26,203 nt of DNA from an uncultured Collinsella sp. (GCA_900555765.1 USMA01000001.1:1-26203); one strand, 5' to 3'; shown: positions 16,016 through 25,485, numbered from the stretch's first letter. The notes: generated by a model from the sequence alone, not told the origin. Made by a program: numbers and translations.

Positions 16016-17353
16016 ATGAACCAGCAGAACATCGATTACGTACTCCGCTCCGTAGAGCAGCGTGACATCCGCTTTGTGCGTCTGTGGTTTGTCGACATTC
16101 TCGGCCGCCTCAAGAACTTTGCCATTAGCCCCGAGGACCTCGAGGTCGCTTTTGAGGAGGGTATTGGCTTTGACGGCTCGGCCATCGAGGGCTTTGCCAC
16201 GCCCGAGGAAGCCGACATGCTGGCGTATCCCGATGCTTCGACCTTCCAGATTCTGCCGTGGCGCCCGAGCCACAACGGCGTCGCCCGCGTGTTCTGCGAC
16301 GTGTGCACCCCCGACCGCAGGCCCTTCGCCGGCGATCCGCGCGATGCGTTGCGCCGCATGTTCCGCAAGGCCGAGAAAGCTGGCTATCTGCTTAACGTGG
16401 GCGCCGAGCTGGAGTATTACTACTTCCCCGACGAGCACACCCCCGAGCCGCTCGACAACGTGGGCTACTTCGATCTTTCGGTGAGCGATGCCGCCCGCGA
16501 CCTGCGTCGCAACACGGTTCTCACGCTCGAGAAGATGTCCGTGCCCGTGGAGTACACCTTCCACGCCGCCGGTCGCTCGCAGCACGGCATGAGCCTGCGC
16601 CATGCCGAGGCCTTAAGCATGTCCGACGCCATCACCACGGCAAAGCTCATCATTAAGCAGCAGGCCTACGAGAGCGGTTGCCACGCCTCCTTTATGCCCA
16701 AGCCGCTGGCGGGCGAGGATGGCAGCGCCATGTTCCTGTGCCAGTCGCTGTTCGACCACGACGGCAACAACGTCTTTTGGGGCGAGGACGACGAGAAGTA
16801 CCATCTCTCCGACGTCGCCAAGCACTACATGGCCGGAATCCTGGCGCACGCGCGCGAGATTAGCGCCATCACCAACCCCACGGTCAACTCGTACAAGCGC
16901 ATTACTACCGGCGGCGCCTCCGTGCCGCAGTACGCCACGTGGGGCCTGCGCAACCGCGCGAGCATGGTCCGCATCCCGGTCTACAAGCCCGGCAAGCAGC
17001 TGTCCACGCGCATCGAGCTTCGCAGTCCCGATCCCATGGCCAACCCGTACCTGGTCAACGCCGTCACGCTTGCGGCTGGCCTGGACGGCATCGAGCGCAA
17101 GCTGGAGCTCCCGCCCGAGGCCACGGCCGAGACGCTCAAGCTTACCGACCGTCAGATGGTCGAGGCCGGCTACACGCTGCTGCCGCGCTCGCTCAAAGAG
17201 GCGCTCGACGTGTTTGAGGACTCGCAGTTTATGAAGGATGCCCTCGGCGAGCACATCCACAGCTTCTTCCTCAAAAAGAAGCGCGACGAGTGGCATAAGT
17301 TCGAGTCTACGATCACCGAGTGGGAGATCAAGCACTACCTGGCGAACTCCTAA
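16016..17353 (+). CDS. Glutamine-synthetase-fold protein lacking key metal ligands
   Basis: The 445-residue length and fold match type I-alpha glutamine synthetase (Bacillus GlnA is about 444), the enzyme that makes glutamine from glutamate, ammonia and ATP. Conserved: VDILGRLKNF, FDGSAIEGF, the E131/E133 pair in GAELEYYYF, GYFD, FMPKP, NPTVNSYKR, NRASMVRIP and E334 in RIELRSPDP. Ungapped comparison from GYFD onward with HHEVAPGQHEI shows FHAAGRSQHGM instead, so the two glutamates that hold metal n1 (E212 and E220 in Salmonella) are A184 and G191. GSAMHxH is GSAMFLC, replacing metal ligand H269 with F240. The flap glutamate region GGEAP is GGASVP. Glutamine synthesis as usually catalysed therefore seems unlikely. 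The ATG at 16016 follows AAAGGGGAG. A GlnR-like gene follows at once. Possible roles: nitrogen sensor, altered ligase or inactive paralogue. Confidence 0.88.
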   Translation: MNQQNIDYVLRSVEQRDIRFVRLWFVDILGRLKNFAISPEDLEVAFEEGIGFDGSAIEGFATPEEADMLAYPDASTFQILPWRPSHNGVARVFCDVCTPDRRPFAGDPRDALRRMFRKAEKAGYLLNVGAELEYYYFPDEHTPEPLDNVGYFDLSVSDAARDLRRNTVLTLEKMSVPVEYTFHAAGRSQHGMSLRHAEALSMSDAITTAKLIIKQQAYESGCHASFMPKPLAGEDGSAMFLCQSLFDHDGNNVFWGEDDEKYHLSDVAKHYMAGILAHAREISAITNPTVNSYKRITTGGASVPQYATWGLRNRASMVRIPVYKPGKQLSTRIELRSPDPMANPYLVNAVTLAAGLDGIERKLELPPEATAETLKLTDRQMVEAGYTLLPRSLKEALDVFEDSQFMKDALGEHIHSFFLKKKRDEWHKFESTITEWEIKHYLANS

Positions 17354-17403
17354 TCGCGCTGGCTTGTTCCAGTACGATTGAGCTCATTTCTTTGGAGGCC
17401 GAT

Positions 17404-18066
17404 ATGTCCGAAAAGAGTGCCCTGTTCATGGCGCGCACGACGCGCTTCCACGAGTTTGCCCGCAGCTTGACGACCACCCTGGGTGTCGAGGTGAGCCTGG
17501 CAACCCCCGATTCGCCGACTGCGGCGCACGACTTTGACCTGCTGATCCTCGATTCCGATGGCATCCGCAGCGACCGCATCGATCAGATTGCCAAGTGGCT
17601 TGACGATCGCGGCGGTGTCCCCATGCTGGTGATCGTCGACGACGAGGCGCTCGGTACTCTGCGTCTGCCCAATCACGCGCATGCCGACTTTGTATGCCCC
17701 ACGGCGACGCCCAACGAGCTTAAGGCTCGCGCGCAGCGCCTGATGGGCGAGGAGGAGACCGTCACCGCCGACGATGTGCTCAACATCGATAACCTCGAGA
17801 TTAACCTGGCCACCTACCAGGTGACGCTCGATGATGAGCCCATCGACCTGACGCTGATGGAGTACTCGCTACTGAGCTTTTTGGCGACGCACCCCAACCG
17901 TGCCTACAGCCGCGAAGTGCTGCTGCACCGCGTGTGGGGCTTTGAGTACTGCGGCGGCACGCGCACCGTCGACGTGCACATCCGACGCATCCGCTCCAAG
18001 GTGGGCCCGCAGATCGCGGCACATATCACCACCGTCCGCGGCGTGGGCTATCTGTTTAAGGACTAG
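17404..18066 (+). CDS. GlnR-like OmpR-family regulator with atypical receiver
   Basis: This is a 220-residue protein with a receiver-like N-terminus and a winged-helix OmpR output domain (about 125-218, with LTLMEYSLLSFLATHPNRAYSREVLLHRVWG and TVDVHIRRIRSKVG...TTVRGVGYLF). The receiver keeps one aspartate, D50 in LLILDSD, but lacks the acidic pair on strand 1 and the lysine before the last strand (FVCPTATP in place of a TKP motif). The same features mark actinobacterial GlnR, an orphan nitrogen regulator that works without classical phosphorylation. No histidine kinase is nearby. The ATG at 17404 has GGAGG upstream. Fifty nt separate it from the GS-like gene, with no terminator between, so they are probably co-transcribed. 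Confidence 0.82.
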   Translation: MSEKSALFMARTTRFHEFARSLTTTLGVEVSLATPDSPTAAHDFDLLILDSDGIRSDRIDQIAKWLDDRGGVPMLVIVDDEALGTLRLPNHAHADFVCPTATPNELKARAQRLMGEEETVTADDVLNIDNLEINLATYQVTLDDEPIDLTLMEYSLLSFLATHPNRAYSREVLLHRVWGFEYCGGTRTVDVHIRRIRSKVGPQIAAHITTVRGVGYLFKD

Positions 18067-18087
18067 CAAGTAAATAGAGGAATGTGA

Positions 18088-18118
18088 GGGTACCGGAGAT
18101 TTCTCCAGTACCCTTTTC
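18088..18118 (+). terminator. Terminator after the GlnR-like gene
   Basis: GGGTACCGGAGA pairs with TCTCCAGTACCC, with one mismatch, and is followed by TTTTCTC. Confidence 0.85.
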
Positions 18119-18226
18119 TCGTTTAGGGTGAAAAGAGGACCTTTCATCGATAAAAGTGTGTCAGTAAAAACAATATCAAACGTATAGCACTATCTAGCGA
18201 ATATCATTTAGTTACCTGCTAAGGAT

Positions 18227-18539
18227 TTGTATAAACAGGGATATGTTGTTGATGCGAGCAAAACGATTTCGGGAATGATAATGCTAACGCAAACAGAAGT
18301 TATCAAAGAGACGAAAACCTACGCATGCGCGTTTCGGCAATGTTTTCTCTGGGAGGCTCCGGTCAAATGGCAGCGGGCGCGCAACGGCAGTTGTGGGCTA
18401 TGTGGCAATGCATAACACATACTCAAATGCCAAGAAGTACCTGCTTGTGGTTTGGAACGGATGGATAAACCGGCTGCAGTTTCTTCCATATGACGTATCA
18501 ATTTACACGGCTCACGACGGAACATATTGCAAGGAGTGA
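18227..18539 (+). pseudogene. Frame-broken remnant, possibly of a papain-like/C39 peptidase
   Basis: Two overlapping frames look like parts of one decayed gene. One reads from about 18227 to 18415 (…SKTISGMIMLTQTEVIKETKTYAC…). The other is open from 18288 and ends with TGA at 18537-18539, containing TAVVGYVAMHNTYSNAKKY and then LLVVWNGWINRLQFLPYDVS. The AVVGY...LVVWNGW spacing recalls the His/Asn end of papain-like C39-type cysteine peptidases, but the residue before AVVGY is Thr, not the expected His. Neither frame has a good ribosome binding site. The family guess is tentative. Confidence 0.35.
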
Positions 18540-18547
18540 TTGTACTC

Positions 18548-18904
18548 GTGAATGGCGACAAGTTCATTAGAAGGGCAATACCCCTATTGATTCTTTTCCT
18601 TGTCTTGGTCACTGCAGTGAGTTTGTCCCTGCTAGGGGCGACTAATGGGGGAGAAAACGACACGGTTGTTGCGATCGAAGTTCGCACTCTATCGGATGTT
18701 CATAACGGGCAATTTGAGGCGTTGATGCCAAGTGGTTGCCGTAAAAAGATTGATATGCGTCGCAAGTCAAGTTCCGGATATGTTGCAGGGTTGAAGGCAG
18801 GTGAAAAATGGATTCTAGTTTTTGTGGAAGATAAGGAACTTGACGGGACTGTTCTATATCCCCATTCAGCCGAGAAAGCCAAATCAAGTAGACAAGGGGA
18901 ATGA
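18548..18904 (+). CDS. Small membrane-anchored hypothetical protein
   Basis: This encodes 118 residues starting with GTG at 18548, eleven bases after AAGGAG. The first 30 residues are a charged tip (NGDKFIRR) followed by a hydrophobic helix, AIPLLILFLVLVTAVSLSLLGA, so it is membrane-anchored or exported. The remainder is a compact mixed-charge domain (VVAIEVRTLSDVHNGQFEALMPSG...GYVAGLKAGEKWILVFVEDKELDGTVLYPHS) that reads like a small beta-rich extracellular module. No family is recognised. It begins 8 nt after the stop of the broken upstream frame, as if part of the same operon. Confidence 0.55.
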   Translation: MNGDKFIRRAIPLLILFLVLVTAVSLSLLGATNGGENDTVVAIEVRTLSDVHNGQFEALMPSGCRKKIDMRRKSSSGYVAGLKAGEKWILVFVEDKELDGTVLYPHSAEKAKSSRQGE

Positions 18905-18936
18905 AGAATAAATGATGGGAAGCAGTTTTAGGCTTG

Positions 18937-19140
18937 ATGGCAGGAGTTCCCATTTTGATGCGAGCTGGGATGGCGGAAGCCTTGGAGCTGCCGGACGCTC
19001 GGAAGCGATTGACGCTCGTGGTTGACACGGTGGTCAGAGATGAAAATGGCAATGAAAAAACGCGAACAAGAAGCAGAGAGACTTTTTTCACGCCAGAGAG
19101 CGAAGCCGTGAGTTTTGCTATCGACTGTTGTATCGAATAG
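18937..19140 (+). CDS. Short hypothetical protein, possibly truncated
   Basis: A 67-residue frame from ATG 18937 (TTG 18934 is also possible) has the coding-like stretch RLTLVVDTVVRDENGNEKTRTRSRETFF and the ending SEAVSFAIDCCIE. There is no strong ribosome binding site. An overlapping frame from 18912 opens after a better purine run but stops near 19023, which suggests a frameshifted gene. Function unknown. Confidence 0.35.
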   Translation: MAGVPILMRAGMAEALELPDARKRLTLVVDTVVRDENGNEKTRTRSRETFFTPESEAVSFAIDCCIE

Positions 19141-19259
19141 ACAAAATGGAATAAAACGAATTGACCTACAAGCAAGGTATTACTTAAACAAAGCTGAAAT
19201 CTTGGCATCTAGTGCTCGGGACTGCCCAGCTTGGGGTACAACTCAACGTGAACAATGAT

Positions 19260-19290
19260 GGCCCGCCACGTGTTTGGCGGGCCTTTGGTT
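19260..19290 (+). terminator. Hairpin with T-rich tail just upstream of htrA
   Basis: GGCCCGCC (19260-19267) pairs perfectly with GGCGGGCC (19276-19283) and is followed by TTTGGTTATTT. It lies only 9 nt before the htrA ribosome binding site, so it is either the end of the island transcript or an attenuator within the htrA leader. Confidence 0.75.
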
Positions 19291-19312
19291 ATTTGACGAA
19301 AGGATCGCAGCT

Positions 19313-20779
19313 ATGAGCGAGAACGATTCCCAGCGTCCCCAGGATGTTGGCAATGCCGGCGAGACTCAGCAGCAGCCGCGCGTGCAGGTGGAGTCGACGC
19401 CTGCCGGCAGCAACATTCCCTACGTGCAGGCTTACGACACACAGACCGGCCAGCCGCTGGGCGGTCAGCAGGTCGTGAACAAGCACACGGTGGTCAAGAC
19501 CAAGACCAAAAAGCTGCCGATCTTTATTACAGCGCTTGCCGGCTGCGCCTGCGGCGCCCTGCTGGTCATCGCGCTCATTATGAGTGGCACGCTCAACATT
19601 GGCGGCGGGAAGAATGCCGTGACGGCGGGTGCTTCGGGTTCATCGACGCAAAAGATCACGATCGACTCCGAGGACACCACGCTGGCTGAGGCCGTCTCTG
19701 CCAAGGCGTTGCCCTCCGTGGTTTCCATTACCGCCACTTCGAGCGGCAGCCAGAATGGCTCGCTTTCGCAGTCTGCCGATGAGTCGGATGGCTCGGGCAG
19801 CGTCGGTTCGGGCGTGGTGCTCGATACCGAGGGCCACATACTCACTAACAACCACGTGGTCGACGGCTACGACCAGTACGTGGTGACCATGGACGACGGC
19901 ACCACCTACGAGGCTGAGTTCGTGGGCAACGATGCCTCGAGCGACCTTGCCGTTATCAAGCTCAAGGATGCTGACGCCTCCAAGCTCACGCCGATCGAGA
20001 TCGGTGACTCCTCCAAGCTCAACGTGGGCGAGTGGGTCATGGCCATCGGCTCGCCGTTCGGCAACGAGCAGTCTGTCTCCACGGGCATCGTGTCGGCGCT
20101 GTATCGCTCCACGGCCATGAGCTCTACCAGCGGCAATACCATCTACGCCAACATGATCCAGACCGATGCCGCCATCAACCCGGGCAACTCCGGCGGCGCG
20201 CTCGTTAACGACAACGGCGAGCTCGTGGGCATCAACTCGCTCATCGAGAGCTACTCGGGCTCCAGCTCGGGCGTGGGCTTTGCTATTCCCGTCAACTACG
20301 CCAAGAACATTGCCGACCAGATTATCGACGGCAAGACGCCGGTTCATCCGTACCTGGGCGCCACGCTTTCGAGCGTCAATGCGCTCAATGCCCGTACCAA
20401 CAAGCTCAGCACCGATAGCGGCGCCTACGTGGCAAGCGTCGTCGAGGACGGTCCCGCCGCCAAGGCCGGCATCCAAGAGGGCGATGTCATTACCAAGCTG
20501 GGCGACGATGAGATTACGAGCGCCGATGGCCTGATCATCGCCCTGCGCAGCCACGAGGTGGGCGAGAAGGTCGAGATCACGCTCATGCGCGGCAAGGAAG
20601 AGAAGAAGGTCACGGTTGAGCTGGGCTCTGACGAGGAGCTGCAGAGCCAGCAGCAGGACGACAGCGCGACCGACACCGGCAACGGCGGTATTACCGACGA
20701 GCAGCTGCGCCAGTACCTGGAGGAGCTGCTAGGCCAGCAGGGCCAGGGCCAGGGTCAAGGCTACGGCCAGGGTTTCTAA
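19313..20779 (+). CDS. htrA: HtrA/DegP-like membrane-anchored serine protease
   Basis: This encodes a 488-residue S1C protease for quality control of proteins outside the cytoplasmic membrane. It has a Q-rich cytoplasmic N-terminus (1-67), one membrane anchor (about 69-92, PIFITALAGCACGALLVIALIMS), and a trypsin-like domain with the triad H181 (TNNHVVDG), D211 (SSDLAVIKL) and S293 (NPGNSGGAL). One PDZ domain (about 360-450) includes HPYLGATLSSV, AAKAGIQEGDVITKLGDDEI and GEKVEITLMRGKEEKKV. The C-terminal tail is Gly/Gln-repetitive (QGQGQGQGYGQGF). The ATG at 19313 has GAAAGGA upstream; the in-frame start at 19274 lies inside the leader hairpin. It is a single-gene unit. Confidence 0.95.
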   Translation: MSENDSQRPQDVGNAGETQQQPRVQVESTPAGSNIPYVQAYDTQTGQPLGGQQVVNKHTVVKTKTKKLPIFITALAGCACGALLVIALIMSGTLNIGGGKNAVTAGASGSSTQKITIDSEDTTLAEAVSAKALPSVVSITATSSGSQNGSLSQSADESDGSGSVGSGVVLDTEGHILTNNHVVDGYDQYVVTMDDGTTYEAEFVGNDASSDLAVIKLKDADASKLTPIEIGDSSKLNVGEWVMAIGSPFGNEQSVSTGIVSALYRSTAMSSTSGNTIYANMIQTDAAINPGNSGGALVNDNGELVGINSLIESYSGSSSGVGFAIPVNYAKNIADQIIDGKTPVHPYLGATLSSVNALNARTNKLSTDSGAYVASVVEDGPAAKAGIQEGDVITKLGDDEITSADGLIIALRSHEVGEKVEITLMRGKEEKKVTVELGSDEELQSQQQDDSATDTGNGGITDEQLRQYLEELLGQQGQGQGQGYGQGF

Positions 20780-20805
20780 CGAGCCGTATCGCACATACCG
20801 ATGCC

Positions 20806-20847
20806 AGAGGGGCTGTTCCGCCAACGCGGGACAGCCCCTCTTTTCTT
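20806..20847 (+). terminator. Terminator after htrA
   Basis: AGAGGGGCTGT...CGC and GCG...ACAGCCCCTCT form a long hairpin followed by TTTTCTT. Its ends carry the GGGGCTGT/ACAGCCCC words related to the shorter hairpins elsewhere in the window. Confidence 0.88.
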
Positions 20848-20907
20848 ATTGATCCGTTGGGGACGGAAGAAAACGGATCATGTAGAAATGGCAAGGGCAT
20901 GGTTTGA

Positions 20908-23256
<2,349 letters not shown>

Positions 23257-23276
23257 GACATCGATAATCAAATTAG

Positions 23277-23318
23277 AAAACCTCCCGGAAAGGTTGATAC
23301 TTTCCGGGAGGTTTTAAT
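23277..23318 (+). terminator. Terminator after ligA
   Basis: AAAACCTCCCGGAAAG and CTTTCCGGGAGGTTTT pair perfectly over 16 bp around a 7-nt loop and are followed by AATTT. Confidence 0.93.
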
Positions 23319-23330
23319 TTGGGCGTGGTG

Positions 23331-23361
23331 GCGGGCAGCATGATCTGCGTCATGTAGGTTG
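23331..23361. repeat. Left 31-nt direct repeat, remnant of a MerR-gene 3' end
   Basis: This stretch matches 24653-24683, inside the 3' end of the MerR gene, at 27 of 31 positions; the shared core is TGATCTGCGTCA-N-GTAGGTTG. Read leftward it encodes ATYMTQIMLPA, comparable with TTYVTQITVPVA at the end of the MerR protein. The two copies flank the toxin-antitoxin genes. Confidence 0.75.
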
Positions 23362-23462
23362 CTGAGGGTGATCCTGCGGACCGGTACCGTCCCGGAGCGA
23401 TAAGAGATTCATACAAAGCAGAGGTGCCCGTAATGGTTGATCGCCCCCATTGTGGTGATTCT

Positions 23463-23494
23463 TATACACGTTAACATTAACATTAACGTGTATA
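23463..23494. promoter_or_regulatory. Palindromic operator/promoter of the Phd-PIN pair
   Basis: TATACACGTTAA (23463-23474) and TTAACGTGTATA (23483-23494) are perfect 12-bp inverted arms around an 8-nt spacer; the centre also repeats TTAACA in tandem. TATACT (23491-23496) is a plausible -10. It lies 36-67 nt before the antitoxin start, the normal place for an autoregulatory site. Confidence 0.7.
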
Positions 23495-23529
23495 CTTAGC
23501 AGTGAAGATATATGTTGAGAGGAGCAGTT

Positions 23530-23922
23530 ATGGTTACCGTCGCGTTTTCGGAACTGCGCCAAAACCTTACGCAGGTGGCCGAAAGGGTTGCCAATGAGGG
23601 CGAGGAGGTTGTGGTCTTCAAGCGGAGCAAGCCGTTGTTCAAGATCGTGCCGCTCGACTATCAAGGCCCGGTTGCAGTGGAATATGACGCTGCCCAGGAG
23701 CGTGGGGGTGCAAAGCCGACGCGCGGCTCGGACAAGCCCAAGCGTGACGTGGGTACGATGTGGCATCCCAAGATTACCTGGAAGGAGATTCGCGAGATGC
23801 TCGCGGAGAATGAGGACTACCAGGAGTATCTCGATATCGTAGCCAAAATGCCAAAAGGAACGCCGCTCGATACGATGACGGTTGAAGATGAAAAGCGCGT
23901 CGCGAGGGAGCGCTACCTATGA
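23530..23922 (+). CDS. Phd/YefM-family antitoxin
   Basis: This is a 130-residue antitoxin of a type II toxin-antitoxin pair. The N-terminal Phd fold (VTVAFSELRQNLTQVAERVANEGEEVVVFKRSKPLFKIVPLD) binds DNA and represses the operon. The longer-than-usual C-terminus (to 130 residues, including GTMWHPKITWKEIREMLAENEDYQEYLDIVAKMP) should wrap the toxin. The ATG at 23530 follows AGAGGAG. Its stop overlaps the toxin start as ATGA (23919-23922), showing translational coupling. Confidence 0.88.
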   Translation: MVTVAFSELRQNLTQVAERVANEGEEVVVFKRSKPLFKIVPLDYQGPVAVEYDAAQERGGAKPTRGSDKPKRDVGTMWHPKITWKEIREMLAENEDYQEYLDIVAKMPKGTPLDTMTVEDEKRVARERYL

Positions 23923-24341
23923 GGGCATTTCTCGATACCAATTTTCTGCTCGATTGCGTGCTTCCGGGCCGGCCGGAGCACGCAGCGGCGCAAACGATCA
24001 AGGGGCTCGTCGACGTGGGGCTTATCGAAGGCGTTGTTTCGGCCTGCTCTCTCAAGGACGCGTACTACATTCTCACCAAACAGGCCGGCGAGGCGCGCGG
24101 GCGCGAGGTAGTGCGCGACTGCCTTAAGAGCTACTCGGTAGAGTCTCTCGACCAAGAGGCTTGTTTTGCCTCCGCCTATTCCGATGAGCCGGACTTTGAG
24201 GACGGCTGTATCCGTGCGATGGCCGAGCGTGCTGGCGTGGACTTTATCATCACGCGTGACCGCGCCGCTTTTGTGCGCTCGACCATCAAGACCTTCTCGC
24301 CTGCAGAGTTCATCCGTGCGTTTCCGATTCCGGAGGAGTAA
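23919..24341 (+). CDS. PIN-domain (VapC-like) toxin
   Basis: This is a 140-residue PIN-fold ribonuclease. Conserved acidic and polar residues are D6, T7 and N8 in AFLDTNFLLD, with the late cluster DEPDFEDGCIRAMAERAGVDFIITRD providing the other metal-binding aspartates. VapC-type toxins cut tRNA or rRNA when freed from antitoxin. It overlaps the antitoxin gene by four bases. The targets cannot be predicted. The catalytic residues look intact, so it is probably active. Confidence 0.88.
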   Translation: MRAFLDTNFLLDCVLPGRPEHAAAQTIKGLVDVGLIEGVVSACSLKDAYYILTKQAGEARGREVVRDCLKSYSVESLDQEACFASAYSDEPDFEDGCIRAMAERAGVDFIITRDRAAFVRSTIKTFSPAEFIRAFPIPEE

Positions 24342-24373
24342 AACCGCCATATCGGGGATTGTCCCCGGCGTTT
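24341..24373. repeat. G4/C4 hairpin after the PIN toxin gene
   Basis: AAACCGCC and GGCGTTT form an outer stem with one bulge, around GGGG-attgt-CCCC. It starts at the last base of the toxin stop codon and ends in TTT, so it could act as a weak terminator. Confidence 0.5.
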
Positions 24374-24402
24374 AGCGAGCTTGTTGGGAGGCTCCTGGTC
24401 CA

Positions 24403-24594
24403 GTGACTGTTACAAAACACGGCTATAGCAAATTTGTTGTACTTCGATCTGAAGACTATGACCTCATGGTTCAGGAACAGGCTAAGGCTCGTCTGATGGC
24501 TCGTATAGCTGTGGCCGAGCGGGAGCGTGCTGCCGGCACGGCGCGTGATGCCTTTGAGGCTCTCGATGACCTTGAGGCAAAATATGGCCTATAA
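24403..24594 (+). CDS. N-terminally shortened Phd/YefM-type antitoxin
   Basis: This 63-residue frame from GTG 24403 reads VTKHGYSKFVVLRSEDYDLMVQEQAKARLMARIAVAERERAAGTARDAFEALDDLEAKYGL, matching the second half of the Phd fold plus the toxin-binding tail of RelE/ParE partners. The first 20-25 residues expected of the fold are missing. In-frame codons upstream (APGP) still look like the family, but a TAG stop at 24373-24375 cuts it off. It is therefore probably a truncated antitoxin that has lost part of the DNA-binding half. Confidence 0.65.
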   Translation: MTVTKHGYSKFVVLRSEDYDLMVQEQAKARLMARIAVAERERAAGTARDAFEALDDLEAKYGL

Positions 24595-24679
24595 CGTCAA
24601 GATTCTGCCTTCAGCTGAACGTTATCTAGTCAGTTCTTATCTGAACGGGGCAACGGGCACCGTGATCTGCGTCACGTAG
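24584..24679 (+). pseudogene. RelE/ParE-type toxin N-terminal stub
   Basis: An ATG at 24584 inside the last codons of the shortened antitoxin gene opens MAYNVKILPSAERYLVSSYL, the first strand and helix of a RelE/ParE toxin. The overlap with the antitoxin gene is typical. The frame then runs into the antisense of the MerR gene 3' end and stops at TAG 24677-24679 after 31 residues; a full toxin has about 90. The toxin is broken at the junction with the MerR gene. Confidence 0.65.
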
Positions 24680-25485
24680 GTTGTGGGATCGTCGCTAATG
24701 ATGTCGTCGATGAGGGCGATCTCGCGTGAGGGGCCAGCGGGGGACAGCTCGTGTTCGCGCATATAGCCGAGCAGCTGCTTATAGCGCGTGCCTGCTTGCC
24801 CATGCGTGCCGCGAAAGCTAATGGTCAGGCAGCGCGCGGCGGGTCTCGTTTCGACGTCGCCCACGTATTCATCGGTGTCATCGAGCAGCAAAAAGACCTC
24901 GTCGTAGCCATCAAAGTCGCCGGCGGCCAGGCGCTCGGCGCTAATCCCAACGCCCAAGTTGCCCAGGAAGACAAAGGTCTCGTGCTGGCCCTTCTGCAGT
25001 TGACGAATCTGCCACTCCAGCGCATAGGCGTCGGTAGGCTTGACACGTTCACGCAATATGGCGCAGCGAAGCTCAGGCGCATCGATTGTGCAAATGGTAT
25101 CGAGCTCGGTGTTCAAGGCATCGTGCAGCAGGGCAAGCCGGTTATCGATCTTACGCGACACGCGCTCCAGCTCGCGGCGCTTGCGCTCGATGAGCTCCTG
25201 CTGCTGCGCCAGCTGCCGCTGCATGAGGTCCACGTCGCGCGTGGTCACGAACTCGCGAATCTGCGCCAAGGGCAAGTTGAGAACACGCAGGTGGCTGATG
25301 GTGTTGAGGGTGGAGAGTTGCCGCGATCCGTAGTAGCGGTACCCGCTTGCCGGATCGATGTACGCCGGGTCCAGCAAGCCCATCTGCTCGTAATGACGTA
25401 GCGTCCCAACGCTCAGGTTAAACAGGCGCGCCACCTCGCCAATGCGGAGCAGGCCCTCAGCATGTTCACTTGGCGTGTCGGTCAC
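24637..25485 (-). CDS. MerR-family regulator with GyrI-like effector domain (BmrR type)
   Basis: This is a 282-residue regulator. The MerR winged helix is at about 12-80 (LRIGEVARLFNLSVGTLRHYEQMGLL...GYRYYGSRQL), followed by a coiled-coil dimer helix (about 88-125, LMQRQLAQQQELIERKRRELERVSRK) and a GyrI/BmrR-like C-terminal domain that in relatives binds lipophilic cations and other drugs. The start is GTG at 25485, with AAAGGAG seven bases upstream. It follows a MATE exporter gene in the same direction after 56 nt, so the two probably form an operon in which drug binding activates export. Its last codons are the source of the direct repeat noted nearby. Confidence 0.9.
   Translation of the reverse strand: MTDTPSEHAEGLLRIGEVARLFNLSVGTLRHYEQMGLLDPAYIDPASGYRYYGSRQLSTLNTISHLRVLNLPLAQIREFVTTRDVDLMQRQLAQQQELIERKRRELERVSRKIDNRLALLHDALNTELDTICTIDAPELRCAILRERVKPTDAYALEWQIRQLQKGQHETFVFLGNLGVGISAERLAAGDFDGYDEVFLLLDDTDEYVGDVETRPAARCLTISFRGTHGQAGTRYKQLLGYMREHELSPAGPSREIALIDDIISDDPTTYVTQITVPVAPFR
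24653..24683. repeat. Right 31-nt direct repeat inside the MerR gene 3' end
   Basis: This is the functional copy of the repeat whose remnant is at 23331-23361 (27 of 31 identical). It encodes the end of the MerR protein (TYVTQITVPV) on the minus strand. Confidence 0.75.

Larger units (their letters stand above)
18119..19258. other. AT-richer island of small and broken genes
   Basis: Between the GlnR-like gene terminator and the htrA leader the sequence is visibly lower in GC than its neighbours, and frames are short and interrupted. It holds a fragmentary gene (18227-18539), a small membrane-anchored protein gene (18548-18904) and a short open frame (18937-19140). The composition and decay suggest an acquired segment; no integrase, terminal repeat or attachment site was seen. 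Confidence 0.6.
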
